Assembly (NCBI GenBank): GCA_964459325.1
Contig: CAYWKU010000011.1
Location: forward strand, 51,605-115,604
Direction: 5' to 3'
DNA: 64,000 nucleotides
Source: CAYWKU01 sp964459325
Lineage (GTDB): Bacteria > RBG-13-61-14 > CAYWKU01
Shown here: piece by piece, positions 34,789 to 43,499 of the stretch
How the letters are laid out: each line of letters begins with the position of its first letter
Numbering within the stretch: position 1 is the stretch's first letter
The notes under the pieces: generated by a model
What the model was told of the DNA's origin: nothing
Seen by the model: only the letters and a program-made list of their open reading frames with translations
Database searches by the model: none
Position numbers and translations under genes: made by a program

Positions 34789-35655
34789 TCATAGCCCCTT
34801 CCTCCCGTAAACCTTGCGCGGGTCAAGTGCATCCCTGAGGCCGTCGCCCAGGTAATTGAACGCCAGCATGGTCAGCACAATGGCCACCGTCGGAAAAACT
34901 ATCACATGCGGCGAAAACCGCATCAGCATCCAACCGTCGTGGGCCAGCGTCCCCCAGCTCGGCATGGGAGGCTTAACCCCCAACCCGATGAAGCTAAGCG
35001 TGCTCTCGGCCAGTATCACCGCCGGGATGCGGAAGGTCAGGGTCACCAGAAGCGGCCCCAGCGTATTCGGGAGAATGTGCCGCAAAACTATGGCCGCGTG
35101 GCCGGAACCCATGGCCCGGGCCGCTTTCACGAACTCCTGCTCCCGAATCCGCAGCACCTCGCCCCTTATAAGCCGCGCTACGCTCACCCAGCTTACCAGC
35201 GAAAGGGCTATGATGACCGCCCCCATGCCCCTGCCCATTACAATCGTCAAGAGGATAATCAACAGCAAGTCGGGGAAACCGTAAATTACATCCACAATTC
35301 GCATTAAAAAGGTGTCCGTCCTCCCGCCCATGTAGCCGGAGAAAGCCCCGAAAGCCGTTCCCAGAAACAGGGCCACCAGGCTGGTTACCACCGCCACGGT
35401 CATACTTATCCGGGTGCCCCACAGGATGCGGCTGAGTATGTCCCTTCCCAGCGAATCGGTGCCCAGCAGGTATTTCCCGCCCGGCGCTGCAAGTGTATTA
35501 GCCATGTCCTGGGTGTGGAAAGAATGAGGAGCAATCAGCGGCCCGAAAATCGCCATCCCAATCATTACCAGGATGAAGGCGCCGCTGGTCAGCGCCAACG
35601 GGTCGCGCCTCAGGCGCCCCCACGCAAGCTGCCATAGTCCCCCCTTACGCGGCAT
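34789..35655 (-). CDS. oppC: Oligopeptide/dipeptide ABC transporter permease (OppC/DppC type)
   Basis: 288 aa, six membrane helices. The N-terminal OppC extension is followed by GGKYLLGTDSLGRDILSRILWGTRISMTVA (each part typical) and the EAA loop EFVKAARAMGSGHAAIVLRH. ATG 35655 overlaps the oppB stop by 1 bp (TAATG). The frame remains open far upstream, but that part lies inside oppB and is not used. Confidence 0.95.
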   Translation of the reverse strand: MPRKGGLWQLAWGRLRRDPLALTSGAFILVMIGMAIFGPLIAPHSFHTQDMANTLAAPGGKYLLGTDSLGRDILSRILWGTRISMTVAVVTSLVALFLGTAFGAFSGYMGGRTDTFLMRIVDVIYGFPDLLLIILLTIVMGRGMGAVIIALSLVSWVSVARLIRGEVLRIREQEFVKAARAMGSGHAAIVLRHILPNTLGPLLVTLTFRIPAVILAESTLSFIGLGVKPPMPSWGTLAHDGWMLMRFSPHVIVFPTVAIVLTMLAFNYLGDGLRDALDPRKVYGRKGL

Positions 35656-36584
35656 TACTGAACCTCCGTGCGGGGGTCCATGAGCACGTAAAGGACGTCC
35701 ACCAGAATGTTCGCCACCACTATCAGGGCGGTATACACCAGAGTTACGCCCATTATCATGGGGTAATCGCGGTCGGTAACCGCCGTTATGAAGTATTTTC
35801 CCATCCCCGGAATGGCGAATATATACTCGATGACGAAGCTTCCGGTAACCAGTATGGCCAACAGCGGCCCCAGGATGGTAATCACCGGAGGCAGGGCGCC
35901 CGAGAGGATGTACTTTATAATCAACCTCATCCGCGGCAGCCCCCTCGCCTTCCCGGCTATAACGTGAGGCGCCTCCGACACTTCGATTACGCTCGAGCGC
36001 ACCAGCCGGGCTATGTAGGCCGCCGGGCCGAAACCCAGCGCTATCGCCGGCAGCACCACGCTGGAAGGCCCTTCCCACAACGCCGCCGGCAGCCAGCCCA
36101 GCTTGACCGAGAAAAGCATTATGAAAAGGGTGGCAAGCACGAACGAGGGCGTACTTATCCCCAGGGTGGCGAAAAACATACCACCCTTGTCTGCAACCCT
36201 GCCGGGTCGCAATCCGGCCCACGTACCGGCAATAAGCCCCACAAAGATGGTGAAAAGGAAGGCCCATGCACCCAGCTTGGCGCTTACCCAGAAAGTCTCG
36301 GAGATTATGTCGTTAACCCGCCGGGAGCGGTACTTGAGGCTGGGGCCGAGGTCACCGGTGGCTATCATTCCCATGTAGTGCAGGTACTGCTCGTGCCAGG
36401 GCTTATTCAGGCCGTAGCGGGCTTCGATGTTCTTCATTATGGCCGGGGGAAAGCTCTTTTCCTTGTCGAAAGGCCCGCCCGGCACCAGGCGGATAATGAC
36501 GAAGGTCAACGTCGCCACCACAAACAGCACCGGCACGGCCATCAGCACCCGGCGCACCAGGAACGGCCACAACCCGCCCCTCAT
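35655..36584 (-). CDS. oppB: Oligopeptide/dipeptide ABC transporter permease (OppB/DppB type)
   Basis: 309 aa, six helices. N-terminal VRRVLMAVPVLFVVATLTFV, cytoplasmic loop ARGLPRMRLIIKYILSGALP, and the C-terminal GMGKYFITAVTDRDYPMIMG typical of OppB. The start overlaps the binding-protein stop by 4 bp. Forms the pore with OppC. Confidence 0.95.
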   Translation of the reverse strand: MRGGLWPFLVRRVLMAVPVLFVVATLTFVIIRLVPGGPFDKEKSFPPAIMKNIEARYGLNKPWHEQYLHYMGMIATGDLGPSLKYRSRRVNDIISETFWVSAKLGAWAFLFTIFVGLIAGTWAGLRPGRVADKGGMFFATLGISTPSFVLATLFIMLFSVKLGWLPAALWEGPSSVVLPAIALGFGPAAYIARLVRSSVIEVSEAPHVIAGKARGLPRMRLIIKYILSGALPPVITILGPLLAILVTGSFVIEYIFAIPGMGKYFITAVTDRDYPMIMGVTLVYTALIVVANILVDVLYVLMDPRTEVQ

Positions 36585-38182
36585 CGAGCTTCGTCCTCCC
36601 CGGCAAGCTTCATCTTATCAAGGAACATCAGCTCCATCGGGTTGGGCTGAAAGCCCTTCAACTTCGGCGAGACCAGGTAATGATACTCACCCACAAAAAC
36701 CGGGATGATGACGCAATCCTCTTCGAGAAGTATTTCCTGAGCGCGGTCGTAAAGTTTTTGGCGCTTTTCTTCGTCACGTAAAGACGCCGCCCGCGCCACC
36801 AAATCGTCATACTCGGCGTTGCCCCAGCCGGTGTTGTTATTTCCGCTGTCGGAGGTGAAAACTTTCATGAAGTTGTTCGGGTCGGGATAATCGGCCCCCC
36901 ACCCCAGCCTGAAAACCTGGGGCGGGTCCTGTTTGAGCTTCGCCAGGTAGGCCTTCCATTCCATGTTGGAGATTTCCACCGCTACTCCGGGGTTGGAGCG
37001 CCATTGTGCCTGGATGTTTTCCGCCACAATCCGGTTGGGTCGGTTGGAGTTGTAACCCAGCGTTATCGGGGGCAAATCGTCCGGCGATTCGTAAGCGGCC
37101 CGGCGGAGTAGTTCCCTGACCTTCTCGGGATTGAACTCCAGCCCGATACCCTTATTAGCCAGGGGCATCCCGGGCGGTATCCACCCTTTCCACGGCTTGC
37201 GCCCTCCCCCCAGCGCATTGGTCACCTGCTCCCTGTTTACCGCGTGAGCGAACGCCCGCCGTACCAGGACGTTATCGAAGGGCGGCTTGTTTACGTTGAA
37301 GCCCAGATAAAAGATATTGAACGCAGGGCTGGAGCGGTGGTCGTCGCGACCCTTGAAATGCGGCAGCGCATACGGCGGGATTCCCACCATGTCCAGAACG
37401 CCGGTGTGATAAAGGTCGAGGGATACGTTCTCCTCCTCGACCATGAACATCTCCACCCTTTCGATTGAGGGCGTCTCGCCGTAATAATTCTCGTTGCGGG
37501 CAAGCTCGAGCCGGTACTCGTGCTCCCACTCCTTCAGCTTATACGGCCCGAGGGTCACTATATTTTCAGGCTCCGTCCACGAGTTTCCGTGCTTATCTAT
37601 AACGTCGGCCCGGATGGGGAAAGTGGACATGAAGGAGACGATGGCGGGAAAGTAAACGACCGGTCTTTCGAGTGTAACCCGCAGTTCGCACCTTCCCGTC
37701 GCCTTTACGCCAACCCTGGAAAAATCCTTTATTTTTCCCGTGTTATAAGCTTTGGCGCCCTCGACGATGTAGAGAAAGTAGCTGTACTCCGAGGCCGTTT
37801 CCGGCTCCAACAGCCTCCGCCACCCGTCCACGAAATGCCGCGCCACAAGCTCCTTCCCGTCCGTCCATTTCACCCCTTCTCTCAGGTGGAAGGTGTAGGT
37901 GAGGCCGCCGTCGCTCACTTCCCAGCTTTCCGCCAGCGCGGGTTGAGGGCGAAGTTGGTAATTGAAGCGGGTAAGGCCCTCCATTATGTTGTTTAAAACC
38001 CGGATGCTGGTGTTGTCGGTGGCTATCGACCAGTCCAGGCTGGGCGGCTCGGTGGAAAGGTTCATACGCAGCGTCCCCGGCTCCCTCTCTTTGTCCTTAC
38101 AACCGGGGATTGAAACCGCCACGGCCCAGACGATGGCGGCTACTATAAGCAGAGGCGGGAATCTCGCCCTGAGCGGAGCCAT
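36581..38182 (-). CDS. oppA: Extracellular peptide-binding lipoprotein (SBP family 5)
   Basis: 533 aa. Lipoprotein signal with Cys near 28 (VSIPGC-KDKE). Family-5 motifs: LRMNLSTEPPSLDWS, the signature region WEVSDGGLTYTFHLREGVKW, and LGPYKLKEWEHEY. C-terminal NTGWGNAEYDDLVARA is typical of peptide/nickel binding proteins. First gene of oppA-oppB-oppC; no ATPase gene follows. Substrate, probably a peptide, is not fixed by sequence. Confidence 0.93.
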   Translation of the reverse strand: MAPLRARFPPLLIVAAIVWAVAVSIPGCKDKEREPGTLRMNLSTEPPSLDWSIATDNTSIRVLNNIMEGLTRFNYQLRPQPALAESWEVSDGGLTYTFHLREGVKWTDGKELVARHFVDGWRRLLEPETASEYSYFLYIVEGAKAYNTGKIKDFSRVGVKATGRCELRVTLERPVVYFPAIVSFMSTFPIRADVIDKHGNSWTEPENIVTLGPYKLKEWEHEYRLELARNENYYGETPSIERVEMFMVEEENVSLDLYHTGVLDMVGIPPYALPHFKGRDDHRSSPAFNIFYLGFNVNKPPFDNVLVRRAFAHAVNREQVTNALGGGRKPWKGWIPPGMPLANKGIGLEFNPEKVRELLRRAAYESPDDLPPITLGYNSNRPNRIVAENIQAQWRSNPGVAVEISNMEWKAYLAKLKQDPPQVFRLGWGADYPDPNNFMKVFTSDSGNNNTGWGNAEYDDLVARAASLRDEEKRQKLYDRAQEILLEEDCVIIPVFVGEYHYLVSPKLKGFQPNPMELMFLDKMKLAGEDEAR

Positions 38183-38186
38183 GCCT

Positions 38187-38588
38187 TCAGCGCACCTTCA
38201 AATCGAGGTCTTCCTTGTGCTTAATCAGCTTGCAGAGGTCTTCGCGGCAGATAGAGAATATCGCCTCCACCCCGACGGAGTAATCGCCCGATGAGGCGTT
38301 TTCCTCCACGGTGAAGCGGGTCGAGAAAGTGTTGTCCGGCCCCCGGTCTTCGCCGAAAAGCTCCCGTTTTTGAAGGGAAATCTCCTCCGTAGGCGTGAGC
38401 TTTATCATGACCATGGAATCGGGGTCTATCTTCCAGCCCATCCCCGCATTCAGCCTGACCACAACTTCGCCCTCCCCTCCCGGTTTGACGGAATCGGGAT
38501 TCAGATTCGCATCCACCGAGTACTTCGAGCAGGCAGCGGCCAGAAACATCAAGCAAAAAGCTATAACCGGAACCTTCGCGTATTTCAT
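38187..38588 (-). CDS. Small lipoprotein resembling the DsbD alpha / DsbC-corrector domain
   Basis: 133 aa. Lipoprotein signal with VIAFCLMFLAAAC (Cys at 20). The mature domain (SVKPGGEGEVVVRLNAGMGW, KIDPDSMVMIKLTP, and FSICREDLCK with a C-x5-C near the end) resembles the N-terminal immunoglobulin-like domain of DsbD/TlpA-linked proteins, which passes electrons between thiol proteins. No membrane DsbD part is present. ATG 38588 has a GGGGGG run upstream. It is 4 bp before oppA, so probably co-transcribed. Confidence 0.65.
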   Translation of the reverse strand: MKYAKVPVIAFCLMFLAAACSKYSVDANLNPDSVKPGGEGEVVVRLNAGMGWKIDPDSMVMIKLTPTEEISLQKRELFGEDRGPDNTFSTRFTVEENASSGDYSVGVEAIFSICREDLCKLIKHKEDLDLKVR

Positions 38589-38619
38589 GTTCCCCCCTGA
38601 TAACTTGGCGTTCCAAAAT

Positions 38620-38694
38620 ATGGTAGGCGCGACACTCCTGTCGCGCATCCCCGCTGTTAATAACGCCGCCCGGCAGGAGTGCCGGGCCTACCAT
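38620..38694. repeat. REP-like facing pair
   Basis: Unit 1 (plus): GTAG 38623-38626, hairpin 38627-38646 (GCGCGACA-CTCC-TGTCGCGC). Unit 2 (minus): hairpin 38668-38687 (GCCCGGCA/TGCCGGGC stem), CTAC 38688-38691. The two units differ in the stem but each pairs perfectly. The outer ATGGTAG/CTACCAT bases make the whole a 75-bp inverted repeat. Confidence 0.85.
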
Positions 38695-39221
38695 CCGGTT
38701 TCCCGGCGCTCTTTAAGGTAGTCCTTCCTGAGCCGGTTCATCAACGATATAATTTCCTCGCCAGCGTAGTCGGGATATGTCCACTCCAGTGGCCGATAGG
38801 TTCCGCTTTCGTAAATCAGGGTCAGGTCAACGTATACTCCTTTGCCCAGGTAAGGCCGGTGGGCCGCTTCCTTTCCGGTGGCCAGCACCATGTTGCCTTC
38901 GGTGACAAGACCGGGGTCGATGTTGACAACCCTCTTCCCATCACGGGCAAGTTTCTCTTCCAGCTCCCATGAAAACATTTTAATTTCAACCAGTTCCGAC
39001 GGGTCGACCAGGTTGCGCCACGCTGCGAAGGTGCGCATCACCCCGACGCCCATTTCCTTCTCGTAAAAATCGGTGTCGGTGAAAGGCCACTGCTCGGAAG
39101 TGAAGCACCTCGCGCCCAGACGCCCGTCTATCCGCCCAAGCGCCTCCTTCAGAGCGTATTCATCGGTAAAAAAGAAGTTGGCCACGGGCCTGGCCGGTTT
39201 CGGAGGTCGGGGAACGCTCAT
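38688..39221 (-). CDS. DUF4416 family protein
   Basis: 177 aa, soluble. Contains TDFYEKEMGVGVMRTFAAW, VNIDPGLVTEGNMVLATGK and YESGTYRPLEWTYPDY, the conserved pattern of DUF4416, a family of unknown function in deltaproteobacteria and relatives. ATG 39221 is preferred over GTG 39230 (GGAG 8 nt upstream). The TAG stop and final Trp codon lie within the REP-like unit at 38688-38694, so this insertion set the present 3' end. Confidence 0.85.
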   Translation of the reverse strand: MSVPRPPKPARPVANFFFTDEYALKEALGRIDGRLGARCFTSEQWPFTDTDFYEKEMGVGVMRTFAAWRNLVDPSELVEIKMFSWELEEKLARDGKRVVNIDPGLVTEGNMVLATGKEAAHRPYLGKGVYVDLTLIYESGTYRPLEWTYPDYAGEEIISLMNRLRKDYLKERRETGW

Positions 39222-39357
39222 CCATGCCACTCCACGAGATTATTTTATCTCTCTTCAGTAAATCACGCCAAGCCGCCAAATCGCTATAACAAAATTTAAA
39301 CTTCGCGCGCTTTGCGTTCCCTGGCCGTCAGGCTTTGCGTGAAATTTAACCCGTGAA

Positions 39358-40044
39358 TTACTCGACTATCCTGCCCGAACCGGGTTTACACGCCTTGATG
39401 CAAACCCCGCAAATCCTGACGCTCATCCCGTGTTTTTCGTGGTAACGGTTCACGTCGTTACAGGCCAGGAAATCGAAATCCTCCGGCCCGTTGTTTATCG
39501 CCCCCACCGGGCAGGAGGCCGCGCAGCGCCTGCAACTGCCGCACTCCCCCTTCGGCCTGGGTGGAGACTCGACCGGCATATCGGTAAGTACGGTCACCAG
39601 CCTGACTCTCGCGCCCCATTCGGGGGTTACCAGGACAATGTTCCTTCCAATCCATCCAAGCCCCGCCCTATAAGCTATCATTTTGTGAGACAGATGAGGC
39701 TTCTGGGTTTGCCAGTCCACGAACAGGCTCGCCGGTACCGGCAGCGCCCTGTATCCGTGAGACTGGACGAAAGCCGCCACCAGCGTGGCCGTCCGGTCGA
39801 GTATCATGTTTACTTGACGGTAATGGTGCTTGTACAGCACGGTGGGCCGGTCTGCTATCTCCTCCATGACCGACTCGCTCAACGGGAATCCGAGGCTGAT
39901 GGCGTGAGTGAGCTCTTCCGGCTTAGCTCCCGGCAGAAAATTGAAATGCTCCTGCAGGTCGGTAACTTCGGCGGATGCGGCCAGGTACGGCCCGTGGCGG
40001 GCGATTTCCCGCGAAATTTCCTCCCAGCTCGGAGAGCCGCTCAT
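39358..40044 (-). CDS. Epoxyqueuosine-reductase-like (QueG family) 4Fe-4S protein
   Basis: 228 aa. Has AGLGWIGRNIVLVTPEWGAR, typical of QueG-fold proteins, and two [4Fe-4S] motif sets: CGSCRRCAASCPVGA (about 172-186) and CGVCIKAC (about 214-221). It is much shorter than QueG (usually over 300 aa) and may be a paralogue with another substrate. ATG 40044 overlaps the kinase stop by 4 bp; the longer frame upstream lies within that gene. Confidence 0.78.
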   Translation of the reverse strand: MSGSPSWEEISREIARHGPYLAASAEVTDLQEHFNFLPGAKPEELTHAISLGFPLSESVMEEIADRPTVLYKHHYRQVNMILDRTATLVAAFVQSHGYRALPVPASLFVDWQTQKPHLSHKMIAYRAGLGWIGRNIVLVTPEWGARVRLVTVLTDMPVESPPRPKGECGSCRRCAASCPVGAINNGPEDFDFLACNDVNRYHEKHGMSVRICGVCIKACKPGSGRIVE

Positions 40045-41045
40045 AGGAGCGCATACTCCTCTTCGAGCTGAAACTCGATGTCTTCGGGTGTTACGGCGGC
40101 AGTACCCACACGGCCTACGGTAACGCCCGCTGCGGCGTTCGCCAGCCACATGGCCTGCTCCATGCCGGCTCCCGCCGCAATTGCCACCGCCAGCACAGAG
40201 ATGACCGTATCCCCCGCGCCGGTGACATCAAACACCTGGCGGGCTACCGTGGGCACGTGGACGGTGTCGTTATCTTCCCGGCACAGGCTCATCCCGCGCT
40301 TCCCGAGGGTGATGAGCACATTGGGACAATGAAGCTTTTTCAGCAATATTTTACCGGCCTTTTGAACGTCCTGGTCGGTTTCCAGAGTAAAACCGGACAC
40401 TTGAGCGGCTTCACGGTGGTTGGGTGTAATCACGTAAGCCCCGCCGAAGCGTTTAATATTCGGCACTTTCGGGTCGGCGGCAACTTTCACGCCCCTCTCA
40501 GAGGCTGCTTTTATGGCCTTTTTGGGAAATGTTCCCTTAAAAATACCTTTGTCATAATCGGAAAGGATGACGATTTTCGAGTCGTCGATAAGCTCGGAGA
40601 AGATTTTTCCAAGCCTGTTTTCGGTCTTTTTGAAGGGAGGTTCGACAAACTCCCGGTCGTATCGCACTACCTGCTGGCTGTGAGCTATTACCCGGGTTTT
40701 CAGGGTAGTGGGCCTTTCGCCGTCGGTTATAACGCCCGCGTCGGAAATTCCCCTTTTCTCCAGAAGCAAAGCGAGTTCCCTTCCGTGAATATCGTCTCCC
40801 CGCATTCCGACCAGGTTCACTTTCGCCCCGAGAGCGGCGACCCCGGCGGCCACGTTCGCCGCGCCGCCCAGCCGGTAGTCCATCTCCTCGACTTCCACCA
40901 CCGGCACCGGGGCCTCGGGGCTGATGCGCTTGACTCTGCCCCAGATGTAGTTGTCCAGTATAAGGTCGCCAGCCACGGCCACTTTGAGGCGGGACATGTT
41001 TTTTAACACTTTTTTCAACGAGTTAAATGACGGCTTTTTCATCAT
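40041..41045 (-). CDS. rfaE1: D-glycero-beta-D-manno-heptose 7-phosphate kinase (HldE kinase domain)
   Basis: 334 aa, PfkB/ribokinase fold. Phosphorylates heptose 7-phosphate at C1 in ADP-heptose synthesis for LPS core. Motifs: RLKVAVAGDLILDNYIWG, RLGGAANVAAGVAALGA, ATP/Asp motif DVTGAGDTVISVLAVAIAAG. The adenylyltransferase half of bifunctional HldE is absent, so a separate RfaE2 is needed. Start ATG 41045 or 41042 with GGAG upstream. Confidence 0.92.
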   Translation of the reverse strand: MMKKPSFNSLKKVLKNMSRLKVAVAGDLILDNYIWGRVKRISPEAPVPVVEVEEMDYRLGGAANVAAGVAALGAKVNLVGMRGDDIHGRELALLLEKRGISDAGVITDGERPTTLKTRVIAHSQQVVRYDREFVEPPFKKTENRLGKIFSELIDDSKIVILSDYDKGIFKGTFPKKAIKAASERGVKVAADPKVPNIKRFGGAYVITPNHREAAQVSGFTLETDQDVQKAGKILLKKLHCPNVLITLGKRGMSLCREDNDTVHVPTVARQVFDVTGAGDTVISVLAVAIAAGAGMEQAMWLANAAAGVTVGRVGTAAVTPEDIEFQLEEEYALL

Positions 41046-41082
41046 GGGAGGAAACTCCGGGGGGTAATCAATGCAAACGCTC

Positions 41083-42042
41083 TTACCCCGAAGAACCGGT
41101 ATATCGGGGGTCTGCCTGGCGAATTTTGAGCTCTTCGCTCAAGGTCCTGAACACCCGCGAAACGCTGGTGGGGCTTATCTCGAACTTGCGAGCCAGCTCC
41201 GCCTGGGAAATATCCGAGCGCTCCATCAGTTTCGCCACCGTATAAACGAGCCCTGCGGCCCATGCTTCCGGCACGCGGGGAGTGCTTTCGCCCACCCGGA
41301 GGTAATCGGCCCACATTTTTGCAGCGCCGCGGATTGCTTCCGGGGAAAACTTCATCTCGGCCATGGCGGTACGGGCGAGGTCAATGGGTATTTGCAGGAA
41401 TTCTTCTTCCACCAACATTTCATCGTCTAAACCATCGTCCAACATCCAACTGTAGAACTCGCCCAGCCTGTCTATTTTGTCCAGGTCACGTAGCGCCTGC
41501 CTTATAACGAGCACCAGCGGGAACCGCTCCCGCGCTTCTTCCAGAATTGTTCGGGCATCATCCCACCTATGCTGTCCCATGAGACTCTGAGCCAGCCCCA
41601 GGTATGGCTCGTGGGATTCGGGGTCACCCTTCAGCGCTCTCCGGAACACCTCCTCCGCCTCCTCATACTCCGCCTGCAGGCACATGGACGTCCCCAGGCT
41701 GACTTCCACCGCGGTATCATCCGGTTTGAGTCTCCATGCTTGCTCGAGCACATCCCTGGCTTTATTGTGTTTTCCCTGGGCGCATAGAACCTGCCCCAGC
41801 AGATGAAGGATGTGCGGGTCGGCGCCTCCCAGTTCCAGCGATTTTTCAAGATGCCTCTGAGCCTTGCTCCACCTGGCGGCTTCAAGGTGTATTTCACCAA
41901 GCGTGAAATGTGCGAAATAAACGTCAAATGGTCGCACGCCGGGCATTTTGAGGAGCCTTTCCAGGTAAGGTATGGCTTCTTCGTAAGAGCCTTCTTCCAT
42001 CATGGAGATGACTTTATTTTTCAGCCATTTCGCGCTTTCCAA
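41083..42042 (-). CDS. TPR protein with C-terminal TFIIB/cyclin-like helix-turn-helix (DUF6398-like)
   Basis: 319 aa. TPR-type helical repeats fill about 1-180 (EAIPYLERLLKMPGVRPFDV; HLLGQVLCAQGKHNKARDVL; EEVFRRALKGDPESHEPYLG). The C-terminal 90 residues read PEAWAAGLVYTVAKLMERSD then ISQAELARKFEISPTSVSRV, a cyclin-like fold ending in a helix-turn-helix like that of TFIIB core repeats and DUF6398. TTG 42042 is preferred (AAGGA 7 nt upstream); a TTG at 42093 and ATGs at 42003/42000 are alternatives. Role unknown; possibly regulatory. Confidence 0.72.
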   Translation of the reverse strand: MESAKWLKNKVISMMEEGSYEEAIPYLERLLKMPGVRPFDVYFAHFTLGEIHLEAARWSKAQRHLEKSLELGGADPHILHLLGQVLCAQGKHNKARDVLEQAWRLKPDDTAVEVSLGTSMCLQAEYEEAEEVFRRALKGDPESHEPYLGLAQSLMGQHRWDDARTILEEARERFPLVLVIRQALRDLDKIDRLGEFYSWMLDDGLDDEMLVEEEFLQIPIDLARTAMAEMKFSPEAIRGAAKMWADYLRVGESTPRVPEAWAAGLVYTVAKLMERSDISQAELARKFEISPTSVSRVFRTLSEELKIRQADPRYTGSSG

Positions 42043-42140
42043 GGCAGTTTCCTTCCGACGCTTTAAATTAGCACGTAAGGTTTGGAAGGCCAAGTGGCCC
42101 TACGGTCAAAAGGAGGCTGGAAACATGTAAGTCAGTGTTT

Positions 42141-43115
42141 TTAAACGACGTTTTCTCCGTCGAGTCTTTTCATATCGGCTTCCGTCATCATCACTATCAG
42201 GTCCTCGAAAGAAACCGTAGGCTCCCACTTCAATTTTTTCCCGGCCTTTTCCGGATTTCCCAGCAGAATATCCACCTCCGCGGGTCTGAACAATTGCTCG
42301 TCAACGACCACATGGTCTTCCCAGTTAAGCCCCAGGTGCTTGAAGGCTATCCGGCATACTTCCCGCACGGTATGGTTCTCGCCCATGCTCACCACGTAAT
42401 CGTCCGGCTCATCCTGCTGGAGCATCAGCCACATGGCCCGGACGTAATCACCCGCAAACCCCCAGTCCCTCTTGGCGTCGAGGTTGCCCAGATGCAGCTT
42501 TTCCTGCAACCCCTTCTTAATCCTGGCGGCGACATAAGTAATTTTGCGGGTGACGAATTCAGTACCCCGACGGGGGGATTCGTGATTGAACAGAATTCCC
42601 GAGCAAGTGAACATATCGTAAGATTCACGGTAATTCACGGTAATCCAGTGGCCATAAACCTTGGCCACCCCGTAGGGGCTGCGGGGATGAAAAGGGGTTT
42701 TTTCGGTCTGAGGCACCTCGGCTACCTTCCCGAACATTTCACTCGAGCTGGCCTGGTAGAACCTGCACTGGTGGTTGGTGTGTCTTATAGCCTCGAGCAG
42801 CCGGGTGACGCCCAATGCGGTAAATTCACCCGTCAGCACGGGTTGGTTCCAGCTTGTGGGCACGAAGCTCTGCGCGGCGAGGTTGTACACCTCGTCCGGC
42901 CTTACATCTCGTATGGCGGACAGGAGGCTGTTCTGGTCGAGCAAATCTCCGGGTATAAGCGTAATTTTATCTTGAATGTGGTCAATCCGCTCGAAATTCA
43001 CGGTGCTGGAACGCCGAACGAGGCCGAAGACCTCGTAGCCCTTATCCAGGAGAAATTCGCCCAGGTACGAACCGTCCTGGCCGGTGATTCCGGTTATTAT
43101 GGCTTTTGGGGACAT
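42141..43115 (-). CDS. gmd: GDP-mannose 4,6-dehydratase
   Basis: 324 aa, extended SDR family. Converts GDP-mannose to GDP-4-keto-6-deoxymannose, precursor of fucose, rhamnose-type or perosamine sugars. NADP site GITGQDGSYLGEFL, RRSSTVNFERIDHI, catalytic Y-x3-K at SPYGVAKVYGHW, and GNLDAKRDWGFAGDYV. GGAGG lies 6-7 nt before the ATG. No fcl or rmd partner is adjacent. Confidence 0.96.
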   Translation of the reverse strand: MSPKAIITGITGQDGSYLGEFLLDKGYEVFGLVRRSSTVNFERIDHIQDKITLIPGDLLDQNSLLSAIRDVRPDEVYNLAAQSFVPTSWNQPVLTGEFTALGVTRLLEAIRHTNHQCRFYQASSSEMFGKVAEVPQTEKTPFHPRSPYGVAKVYGHWITVNYRESYDMFTCSGILFNHESPRRGTEFVTRKITYVAARIKKGLQEKLHLGNLDAKRDWGFAGDYVRAMWLMLQQDEPDDYVVSMGENHTVREVCRIAFKHLGLNWEDHVVVDEQLFRPAEVDILLGNPEKAGKKLKWEPTVSFEDLIVMMTEADMKRLDGENVV

Positions 43116-43362
43116 TTAAACCTCCAGTCAGCATATTAGCAATACCATGAAATCAGCTCTCATTCAACCGGGCTACCCCAAGCGCATCAATGAGATTTCA
43201 CCCGATAAAACGAGCTTGTGAAAAAATTTCTTTGGTCACTGCAAATCAGTGCGAACGTAAAGTAAATGAAACTGACCGTAAAACAAAGGAAAATTTCTCC
43301 CGACATCAGTATTTGCGGTATCTCGATGTTTTCTTCTATTCAGACCCCTATAAGTTTAACTG
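43116..43362. other. Gene-free stretch upstream of the LPP20-like gene promoter
   Basis: Divergent spacer (43116-43499 in total). This part shows no convincing ORF, RNA fold or repeat that I can recognise; it is somewhat AT-rich. The rest holds the promoter (43363-43391) and a hairpin (43418-43437). Confidence 0.5.
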
Positions 43363-43391
43363 TTGACAACACCGCCAAAGAGGAGTAATAT
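43363..43391 (+). promoter_or_regulatory. Strong promoter of the LPP20/SLH/FecR gene set
   Basis: Perfect TTGACA (43363-43368), 17-bp spacer, TAATAT (43386-43391). The predicted transcript has a leader of about 100 nt that includes the hairpin at 43418-43437. Confidence 0.6.
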
Positions 43392-43417
43392 ACCGAAAAA
43401 TGAAAGTCTACGCCGCA

Positions 43418-43448
43418 GCCCGGGCAAAGTCCCGGGCTTACCATTCAA
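43418..43448 (-). repeat. REP-like hairpin in the 5' leader
   Basis: GCCCGGG-CAAAGT-CCCGGGC (43418-43437), followed on the plus strand by TTACCAT, i.e. ATGGTAA before the hairpin on the minus strand. A variant (GTAA instead of GTAG) of the units at 21.2, 38.6 and 63.8 kb. Confidence 0.6.
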
Positions 43449-43499
43449 TGGCGAAAAAGCTTATTGGTATCCACTAATTAATGAGAAAGGAGAAAAGTG

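Noticed and set aside
35656..36267. Long upstream extension of the oppC reading frame
   Set aside because: It is the antisense-like other frame of oppB; OppC-type sequence begins exactly at ATG 35655 overlapping the oppB stop.
40041..41045. Bifunctional HldE
   Set aside because: Only the kinase domain is present; the protein ends right after the PfkB DTGAGD motif region, with no nucleotidyltransferase HxGH motif.
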